Source of the DNA: Pleurobrachia bachei
Taxonomy: Eukaryota > Ctenophora > Tentaculata > Cydippida > Pleurobrachiidae
Assembly (NCBI GenBank): GCA_000695325.1
Contig: AVPN01000019.1
Coordinates: forward strand, 23,239 to 46,763
DNA length: 23,525 nucleotides
Direction: 5' to 3'
How positions within the stretch are numbered: the stretch's first letter is position 1; the number at the start of each line of letters is the position of its first letter. Position numbers and translations under genes: made by a program. The notes under the pieces were generated by a model. The model was not told the DNA's origin. It saw only the letters and a list, made by a program, of their open reading frames with translations, and did not search any database. Positions 20,201-23,525 of this stretch are shown here, piece after piece.

Positions 20201-22946
20201 CCAACCCCTTGAAGTTGGGGTGAACTAATGACTGCCACGCCAGTTTTCTTGATTCACGTATCATTGGGTTTGAAGCACTGAGCAGGTGTAGTAGTGACTA
20301 GTGGTAAGTTATATATATCGTCCCAAACTCTGACCCTTATATTAATAGCAGATGTCAAAAAAGTCAAAACCTGCTGAGAGAACGACAGTCCAGATCATTT
20401 TTCAGCTTTTACGATCACTTTTCTGACAGGAAAGGGTATGGATAATCGTTCCAAAAATGCTATTTCATCGAAATCGAAAATTGACAGTCCCCCATCGCAT
20501 AGCTCTGATCATAACATTGTGCCTTGTCGAAAATGATCTGTCGGTGCTCCTCTCCTACTCTCCTTTTCATGTACGTACCATATATAAAACGGACAGATTC
20601 TCAACTGCTTATGTTACCCCCTCTCATCCTATTGTTTGCCACCTCCCCCCCCACCCCCCCCCTGGTAGTAAAGGGGACAGGGTAGCTACGGCACTAACTT
20701 TAGAATTTGTCCACTACAAATCAGTAGTCGTCTAGAAAGTTGAAACTCGTTTTTCACAGGTTTGCAATCATCCATCCTGTATTAACATCTGATCAGTTCT
20801 CTGTCACCTTTCTTCGGGGCTACTTCTGCAGTGGTGACTCCGACTGGCTGAATCACGTCCAAGACCCGAAAATATCTCTTCTCGGTGGGATGGCTTACAA
20901 TAGCCTGTGCAAGGAGTGGTCAGGACTCGGTCGAAACGTCTATGTTATGGAGTTTTTCCAACGGATTGTTATTGAGGATGAAATGTCAGCTACTCATCAG
21001 TGCGTCAGAGATTTCGGGAAAACTTATATCCAATTCTTGGCCTGTTCCCCTGTTGGACTCGCAAACGAATGGTCGGAGCCGTGGAAGTTTGGAATTTGTG
21101 CCCTTTTTGGGGATCATGAAGAGGAATGTTGGGATTTCCGGCTATGGAAGATGGGCTTAGATCGCATCCAAAAGCACCCATGGAATAATTTTTCATTTTG
21201 CTCTAAATCTAAGTCTGTACGGAAATTGGCTCGTCCAAAAAGACAATTCGATGTCAAATCAACTCTTCTCATGTTTGAGACCGTTTTATGCACGGAAAAA
21301 CTCCGGCGAGGGCTCATGATGACCATTTCGGGTAAAACTCTAGCAGATGTGAAGAGTATTGATGAGCTAGTTCCCAATGAAATACTATTGAGTTGCCTGT
21401 GCTGTGTGGTACGTGTGCTTCTTCGTGAGTGAATTTGCTCCTTCATGAAACAAGGCGTTATGAAGTTGCTCCTTCATAAAGCTAGACATACTTAGGATAA
21501 CCAGTTTGGTGATATTAGAGAAGACAGGATTATCAGGGAATTCCGCAGTATAAACAACTTTCATCTGGTAGTCAGCGTCAGCTTTTGCATTGTTGATTCT
21601 CAACCTGCGGAGGGATATGCATAATATGTAATATATTAGGTGATGCTATGTGATATTATTGCACATATTTTCACATGGGTGAATGCCTTCAGCATTCAGC
21701 CAAGCGGGGAAAAAATTATCTTGTGTATGAAACTAACGTTGACTTGAGTGTAACACTAAGACCACTGTTTTTATCTTCATCATCGTTCAGCCCAGTTGTT
21801 ACTTCATCATCACTGTCCAGTGTCGTCAACGTACCATTATCCGACTGAAATGAAGTACAATTCGTTATCAGATCTGCATGTTCTTGCAGCTGTCAAATGC
21901 AGTTACCATGGTAACCACAATGATTCATATCTAAAACACTAAACATACCTGGAACCATTCGACAGTTGGGGTTCCAACTTGATAACTTGTAGCCTGTGGG
22001 TAGGAGAGGACAGCCGATACAACACCCGTGCCATCTTCAGGAGCTCCAAATGCTATCAGTGGCTGTTCCTCAATATCTGCAGTGTGGAGGAAATGAAGGT
22101 TAGATAGGGTTAGGATTTAGGAGATTCATCAAGGTTAGGAAGGTTAGGAAGGTTAGGTGGGGGACTGGGGATTCATTGCAGATCACAGAAGCACAGCGTT
22201 TCAACATATAATATGGGTTTCTAAAGTGATTTTAAAGGACTGACAAAGAAGTTTAATATAAGATGCTACCTATAGAACTTACAGAGAAGTTTGATATAAG
22301 ATGCTACCTAAAGTACTTACATAGGAGTTTGAGATAGGATGCTACCGTAGAGATGATCGTACGGCCTCCAAATGATGCAGCACAATAGTAGTTACCTGTG
22401 GTAGTTAGGTAAAGACAATCAGTCGAGAATTAAACAACAACTTAGCATTTATACTGTTAATCAATTTAGATTCATTCTAGATCATTCCAAAACTTCTGAT
22501 TGACCGGATTGACTCAAAATTTCGAGGTGGGTAAAACACACAAACCGATGTCGGAAGAGGATGTTTTTGTGATTTTGAGTGCAAACACAGTTTTCCCCAG
22601 AGATGCGGTATACGTTGATGTGGTACTTCTAGCTATCCTTTTACTTCTATCGTTATCCTGCAATGTATTTTAATTAGAGATCTATTTCTCGCCCAAATAT
22701 AGTTGATAGATCTAATTGTGGCCCAAATAGTTAGTTTGAACAAAATTGTTTTTCAGTCTCTCTCGTTTTCGACAATCATTTACTTGATGACAAGTCCCAT
22801 TAAACCACAAAAAAAAAAAGGGTTGTTTCCAATACATACCTTGTAGAGCCAGGCCTGGGTCAACTTTGTGTCACTGTACGCAACACAATTACACACAGTA
22901 TCCACCTCGTAAACACCCACAATCAAGTCTACTTCGTTTTGGATGC
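7664..22946 (-). CDS. Large multi-domain surface protein: Ig x6 - unknown - SRCR x2 - unknown - Ly6/uPAR
   Basis: Thirty-two distinct exons, read from 22946 downwards, join in one frame; every junction has GT-AG borders and agreeing phase. Counting one copy of each duplicated block gives about 1,377 residues. Approximate positions from the first visible residue: Ig1 1-98, Ig2 99-212, Ig3 212-331, Ig4 331-420, Ig5 420-555, Ig6 555-666, unknown 666-862, SRCR1 862-958, degenerate SRCR2 958-1057, unknown 1057-1235, Ly6 region 1235-end. The first exon here is entered in phase 1, so the signal-peptide exon is missing or upstream. No transmembrane helix or clear GPI signal is visible. All domains are extracellular types, so a secreted or surface recognition protein is inferred. 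Three blocks are tandemly duplicated (separate entries). I do not recognise a named orthologue. Confidence 0.85.
7694..8736 (-). repeat. Ly6 tandem block, downstream copy
   Basis: Second unit, holding exons 8418-8522, 8091-8244 and the final exon 7664-7940 (which runs past the unit edge), plus a 57-base 3' fragment of the exon preceding them (8680-8736) that has lost its acceptor. Confidence 0.95.
8279..8389 (+). mobile_element. MITE-like element with CAGGAAC termini (intronic)
   Basis: About 111 bases from CAGGAACTGACCGAA to TTTCAGTCGGTTCCTG, near-perfect 15-base terminal inverted repeats. The core contains TGGTCCCTGATTGG and ACCAATCACGTTACC. No coding capacity. It lies in the intron between exons 8091-8244 and 8418-8522. 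Confidence 0.82.
8710..9287 (-). CDS. Ly6/uPAR (three-finger) domain, upstream copy
   Basis: Exons 9134-9287 and 8710-8983. LLQCWKCEADDEKTC opens the domain, VKRGCGNNED crosses the splice junction, and CFCRACFGYRCND carries the diagnostic C-terminal Cys-Asn. There are twelve cysteines. Ly6/uPAR domains are extracellular and often GPI-anchored, but the tail (GMAELVDGLGKILRAGMFDF) is not a clear GPI signal. At the block junction this copy reads into a fragment of an upstream exon in another frame and stops after NLECCLIRV, so its C-terminus is chimeric. Confidence 0.9.
8737..9789 (-). repeat. Ly6 tandem block, upstream copy
   Basis: A 1,053-base unit matching 7694-8736 (1,043 bases), with a 10-base extra TTAGTCTAAA-type duplication near 9602. 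Its left edge shares ATTAAAATCAAACA with the other copy. The right edge falls inside the exon at 9733-9853. Confidence 0.95.
9322..9432 (+). mobile_element. MITE-like element, copy carried by the block duplication
   Basis: Same element as 8279-8389 at the equivalent place in the upstream Ly6 block. It differs at the right end (CCTTG for CCTGG), so it was duplicated with the block rather than inserted independently. Confidence 0.82.
9461..10417 (-). CDS. Unassigned extracellular region between SRCR2 and Ly6
   Basis: Exons 10242-10417, 9949-10080, 9733-9853 and 9461-9565 encode about 178 residues. Visible pieces include FDTHLLIVFENFKFKLKTK, ANITISFVDQLNITTADV, SMTVYDKKTQKLCGSIAW and THIMDARFAKGQWGRGL. 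Multiple NIT, NDT, NVS and NQT sequons fit an extracellular location. It resembles the region before SRCR1 in length and in the TVYDKK segment. No family recognised. Confidence 0.8.
10715..11215 (-). CDS. SRCR domain 2, degenerate
   Basis: Exons 11092-11215 and 10715-10887. LEGDFDWKYN, GIVKIKFNEQWGTVCSTSAW and ASSICFQLGMGYGESKLV are a strong SRCR start, and PMVWLDHGHVDD matches the conserved PIWLDD motif. The usual C-terminal cysteines are absent: HVDDFDKHTEW takes the place of the C-x-G-x-E...C segment. Only two cysteines remain, so it is a truncated or diverged domain. Confidence 0.85.
10944..11402. promoter_or_regulatory. Cluster of GTTACC-GGTAAC palindromes
   Basis: GTTACCGTGGTAAC (10995), GTTACTATGGTAAC (11371) and GTTACCATGGTAAC (11389) occur with partial versions near 10944, 11020-11050 and 11070. 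Another perfect copy lies at 21902-21915. They resemble the RFX X-box (GTTRCC then GGYAAC). They lie in introns and may simply be a dispersed repeat; function is unproven. Confidence 0.4.
11415..12008 (-). CDS. SRCR domain 1
   Basis: Exons 11872-12008 (twin 13413-13549) and 11415-11565. The first half reads WINDWGVICNQGWDSTDATI with YGYGG; the second half reads VWLSDVACSAQDKSIYTC and ends YAGVQCFGS. Six cysteines match the group A scavenger-receptor cysteine-rich pattern. The domain is split by a phase-0 intron. Only the first half lies in the duplicated block, so a serial reading would leave one half-domain unpaired. SRCR domains usually mediate ligand binding. Confidence 0.93.
11740..11833 (-). 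pseudogene. Partial, diverged copy of the SRCR half-exon
   Basis: About 80 bases matching the 3' half of the exon at 11872-12008 with its GTAGGT donor; the translation would contain ATIYCKTYPGYGYGG. It lacks the 5' half and its acceptor. It is separated from the intact exon by an ATTAATTAATTA-rich stretch and is more diverged than the two full copies are from each other. Confidence 0.82.
12053..12181. mobile_element. 129-base insertion with 11-base target-site duplication
   Basis: TAGCTAATTAG occurs at 12042-12052 and again at 12182-12192, bracketing 129 bases absent from the otherwise matching copy, which has a single TAGCTAATTAG near 13583-13593. The insert has no clear terminal inverted repeats or A-tail. 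It is an empty-site/filled-site pair within one window. Confidence 0.88.
12310..13133 (-). CDS. Unassigned extracellular region before SRCR1; twin at 13711-14534
   Basis: Three exons of 121, 228 and 172 bases encode a beta-rich region of about 174 residues: SAGDLIYVFGSVNSS, QKYHQSCNGTIDGDPLKF, ELLIVPTERSFIIW and TYYKDSKKIYGLQSYA. Several N-glycosylation sequons occur. The region between SRCR2 and Ly6 has a similar segment (MTVYDKKTQKLCGSIAW), so this may be one repeated domain type. I recognise no family. Confidence 0.8.
12905..13010. repeat. Dispersed CCGGTAAATCGG repeat
   Basis: The motif set CCCCGATATACCGGG, CCCGGTAAATCGG and CCAACTGTACA lies next to a splice donor. Related copies are at 14306-14411, 18020-18070, 19255-19305, 8568-8640 and 9620-9690. 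Some of these are carried by block duplications, but three separate intron positions are independent. Likely a short non-autonomous element. Confidence 0.65.
13183..13264. mobile_element. SINE-like 3' tail at the block junction
   Basis: Eighty-two bases present only between the two block copies. They end GAGCGGTATATAAGCGCGG followed by (ATT)n, a tail type seen in many invertebrate SINEs. The 5' part is missing, so family assignment is tentative. Confidence 0.55.
13265..14583 (-). repeat. Unknown-domain/SRCR tandem block, upstream copy
   Basis: A 1,319-base unit equivalent to 11582-13182. Its exons are 14414-14534, 14068-14295, 13711-13882 and 13413-13549. Introns are nearly identical in the two copies. 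Coding changes noticed are Val for Ala (SYVTSG/SYATSG) and Tyr for Phe (KTYPG/KTFPG). Confidence 0.94.
14723..14789 (-). CDS. Short linker exon
   Basis: Sixty-seven bases encoding YCSKRDKSYYSKYPVSNTL and a few more residues, with borders CCTCACAG and GTAAGTA. It enters in phase 1 and leaves in phase 2, matching the first exon of the next block exactly. It is rich in Ser, Tyr and Lys and links Ig6 to the unassigned region. Confidence 0.75.
14897..14978. repeat. Small inverted repeat in an intron
   Basis: GGCACCGGTACATTC and GAATGTACCGGTGGC face each other about 50 bases apart within intron 14790-15033. It may be a decayed short inverted-repeat element. Confidence 0.7.
15034..15645 (-). CDS. 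Ig-like domain 6 (non-canonical cysteines), 2 exons
   Basis: Exons 15480-15645 and 15034-15201. Strand B reads LTDVSVKTTNPYEW without Cys, the core is YTWQWCSSDD, and strand F reads ENSGRFYWAVITYS, with Trp where the F-strand Cys would be. The exon ends T|GTAAGT and joins the small exon 14723-14789 in phase 1, skipping an open stretch at 14827-15039. Confidence 0.84.
16024..16091 (-). mobile_element. MITE-like family copy, reverse orientation, partial
   Basis: Begins CAGGAACCGACCG and includes AACTCGTTATGGAGGTCACGT, the reverse complement of the core of the copies at 5831, 8279 and 9322. The distal end is shortened. Confidence 0.65.
16156..16275. mobile_element. MITE-like inverted-repeat element
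   Basis: About 120 bases in the Ig5-Ig6 intron (15646-16301). Left terminus CCCCCTAGTTCCATGGGCC and right terminus GGCCATGGAACTAGGGGG are near-perfect inverted repeats of about 24 bases. The interior has no coding capacity. A TA target duplication is possible but not clear. Confidence 0.88.
16302..17208 (-). CDS. Ig domain 5 (canonical cysteines), 4 exons
   Basis: Exons 17074-17208, 16789-16883, 16496-16581 and 16302-16388. IEGNKLMLTCIVN gives the B-strand Cys, NVSWSIQLDG the core Trp and EAKVKCNVTFAD the F-strand Cys. An acidic Cys-containing loop (SEDCEEDC) may form an extra disulfide. The end of the first exon is partly duplicated at the 3' end of its own intron (separate entry). The first donor is GTTAGT. 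Confidence 0.86.
16884..17073 (-). repeat. Intron flanked by a direct repeat of the exon end, with a perfect hairpin
   Basis: On the minus strand the exon ends ATTGATAAGTCAAACGTCAG, while the intron ends ATTGATAAATCAAACGTTTC then CAG. The intronic copy still reads IDKSNVSSW in frame into the next exon. About 25 bases upstream of the acceptor, 16908-16941 is a perfect 14-base stem (GGTAACAATTTAAG) with a 6-base loop. Confidence 0.88.
17402..17908 (-). CDS. Ig-like domain 4 (no canonical cysteines), 3 exons
   Basis: Exons 17823-17908 (twin 19057-19142), 17562-17672 and 17402-17472. Pattern: STMSVTVSYPEEL (strand B, no Cys), IAVSWHDKL (core Trp), DWFQVKTEYSD (strand F, no Cys), SSKIYV (strand G). 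Only its first exon lies in the duplicated block. Confidence 0.82.
17706..18939 (-). repeat. Ig3/Ig4 tandem block, downstream copy
   Basis: Second copy of the 1.24-kb unit, with exons 18626-18720, 18405-18509, 18096-18252 and 17823-17908. The upstream copy leaves in phase 0 but the first exon here needs phase 1; joining them gives a quick in-frame TAG. Either copy alone joins both Ig2 (phase 1) and the exon at 17562-17672 (phase 0). Confidence 0.95.
18096..18720 (-). CDS. Ig domain 3 (canonical cysteines), downstream copy; twin at 19330-19959
   Basis: Three exons encode PGGKEFELICYAYDYALV (B-strand Cys), YSWNLNGRLW (core Trp) and AVSNEGEYSCNVEF (F-strand Cys). Entry and exit are phase 1. The twin copy differs by one residue. 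The intron after the last exon holds a small dispersed repeat (CCCCGGTATT...CCAACTGTACA) near 18020-18070, repeated at 19255-19305. Confidence 0.9.
18940..20178 (-). repeat. Ig3/Ig4 tandem block, upstream copy
   Basis: This 1,239-base unit nearly equals 17706-18939 (1,234 bases), introns included. The length difference is five extra A residues in a poly-A run near 19770. Its exons are 19865-19959, 19639-19743, 19330-19486 and 19057-19142. The only coding change I noticed is Glu (VEVSNEG) against Ala (VAVSNEG). The units abut directly; the left edge of each begins TAGATTTCAACTT. Confidence 0.95.
20740..21432 (+). CDS. Unrecognised 230-codon open frame inside an intron of the minus-strand gene
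   Basis: This is the longest open frame in the window, antisense to the Ig2-Ig3 intron (19960-21491). The translation is well balanced, with Trp and Cys-rich stretches such as NEWSEPWKFGICALFGDHEE. A plausible acceptor (TTTTTCACAG) lies at about 20760 and a donor (GTGAGT) near 21425, so it may be one exon of about 660 bases. I recognise no domain. A mobile-element gene fragment or a nested host gene are both possible. The region upstream, 20180-20740, has polyC tracts (20646-20664) and a weaker 92-codon frame at 20457-20735. Confidence 0.45.
   Translation: MKLVFHRFAIIHPVLTSDQFSVTFLRGYFCSGDSDWLNHVQDPKISLLGGMAYNSLCKEWSGLGRNVYVMEFFQRIVIEDEMSATHQCVRDFGKTYIQFLACSPVGLANEWSEPWKFGICALFGDHEEECWDFRLWKMGLDRIQKHPWNNFSFCSKSKSVRKLARPKRQFDVKSTLLMFETVLCTEKLRRGLMMTISGKTLADVKSIDELVPNEILLSCLCCVVRVLLRE
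21492..22076 (-). CDS. Ig-like domain 2 (no canonical cysteines), 3 exons
   Basis: Exons 21949-22076, 21744-21844 and 21492-21604. The fold pattern is kept (VVSAVLSYP at strand B, TVEWFQ with the core Trp, LRINNAKADADYQMKVVY at strands E-F) but the B and F cysteines are replaced. The second exon uses donor GTCAACG, inferred from phase and domain continuity. An acidic insert (LDSDDEV, LNDDEDK) lies between strands C and E. It leaves in phase 1 across a 1.5-kb intron to the Ig3 block. Confidence 0.85.
22245..22346 (-). repeat. Three 38-base repeats of an exon end plus splice donor
   Basis: On the minus strand the 26-base end of the Ig1 exon and its GTAAGT donor recur at 22283-22308 and 22245-22270. 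The second copy also has GTAAGT; the third has GTCAGT. The two downstream copies are preceded by TTTAG or TATAG, so each looks like a micro-exon with both splice sites. Confidence 0.9.
22321..22946 (-). CDS. Ig domain 1 (canonical cysteines), 3 exons
   Basis: Exons 22840-22946, 22546-22657 and 22321-22395. Key residues are VDTVCNCVAYSD (B strand), QAWLYK (core Trp) and SSDIGNYYCAAS, a classic G-x-Y-x-C F strand. The domain is entered and left in phase 1. The middle exon uses a weak donor, GTTTGTG. The last exon's 3' end and donor are repeated twice just downstream (22245-22346 array). Confidence 0.9.
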
Positions 22947-23525
22947 CTGTTGTATGGATGTATTTTAGTTTGGGTTGGGATAGTGTTTTGGGATGTAAAG
23001 AACATTAAGTGAAACACCCAGTTGACACAACAATATGTTTCAACTCAAAATAATCGAATAATCGTCAGGTGATAACCATACCACTGAATACAGTTTGGGG
23101 ATGTATAGAACAAAACAAACTTAACTCTTTTGACCCTTGTGGCGATCTCACGTGGATCAGAGTTTGATAAAGCTCGGAATGTTACTACTACTACTACTAC
23201 TCAGAGTGCCTGGGCTTGCCTACGGCAAGCCCACTAGGGACTGTCGCAAAGCGATATCGCCGGCACTAGAGAAGAGTCCCCCCACCCCCTCCCTTCGCAT
23301 GGAACTTCCATCTGGCTAGGTTCCAATATGAAGAAGATTGGGATGAGGCTCTTCTCGGGATTTTCTGGTCCTGTGTGGGCAATGGTTCAGGAACGATTAT
23401 GTTTGAGCTTGTGCCACATATTTTTCTTCGTTTTCAACCTGTTCTTTGAGTTCTTGTGCTCTTTCGTGTATTTTGATTGCTGGATAGGATATGTGAGATC
23501 TATCTGTCTGATTAGGTCCAATTAG
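22947..23525. other. Edge region, 5' end of the minus-strand gene not found
   Basis: The first visible minus-strand exon needs one base from an upstream exon, but no signal-peptide exon with a phase-1 donor is convincing here. The region has a TAC repeat (about 23181-23200), a perfect hairpin at 23211-23233 (TGGGCTTGCC, loop TAC, GGCAAGCCCA) and a hydrophobic plus-strand frame running off the edge (23328-23525) that I cannot assign. Confidence 0.5.

Noticed and set aside
21114-21446. Minus-strand 110-codon frame opposite the nested frame
   Set aside because: It does not match the phases of the Ig2 or Ig3 exons and shows no domain motif; most likely a shadow of the plus-strand frame.

Overview
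This window looks like nuclear DNA from an intron-rich animal, probably a marine invertebrate. The evidence is many short introns (mostly 100-350 bases) with GT-AG borders, immunoglobulin (Ig), SRCR and Ly6/uPAR-type domains found in animal cell-surface proteins, (GA)n and TG-rich simple repeats, and small terminal-inverted-repeat elements. I cannot name the species. There is no rRNA, tRNA, CRISPR array or bacterial operon structure.

Layout. Bases 1-3200 are gene-poor: long GA arrays, an 85-base tandem repeat, and one stretch open in both strands that I cannot explain. A plus-strand gene starts at 3228 with a signal peptide. Six exons are visible to 6604, encoding a cysteine-rich N-terminal region, one textbook Ig domain and the start of another. 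A TG-rich array (6605-7016) and an empty stretch (to 7663) separate its unresolved 3' part from a second gene in the opposite direction. That minus-strand gene fills 22946 down to 7664. I reconstructed 32 distinct exons whose splice phases all agree, about 1,377 residues, with the 5' end not found. The order is six Ig-like domains, an unassigned region, an SRCR domain, a degenerate second SRCR domain, another unassigned region, and a C-terminal Ly6/uPAR three-finger domain. The Ig domains alternate between having the canonical cysteine pair and lacking it, which suggests three repeated Ig pairs.

Three blocks of this gene are present twice in tandem, introns included, and nearly identical: an Ig block (17706-20178), an unknown-domain/SRCR block (11582-14583) and the Ly6 terminal block (7694-9789). 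In the first two, splicing one copy into the next breaks the reading frame, whereas using either copy alone keeps it. They are therefore mutually exclusive cassettes, very recent duplications, or two alleles placed in tandem by the assembly. The artefact explanation must be tested first.

The introns carry a MITE-like family with CAGGAAC termini, a 120-base inverted-repeat element, a 129-base insertion with an 11-base target-site duplication present in only one cassette copy, a SINE-like tail, and several partial duplications of exon ends with their splice sites. A plus-strand open frame of 230 codons (20740-21432), not recognised, lies inside one intron. Both genes look like secreted or surface recognition proteins; an immune or self-recognition role is inference from domain content only.
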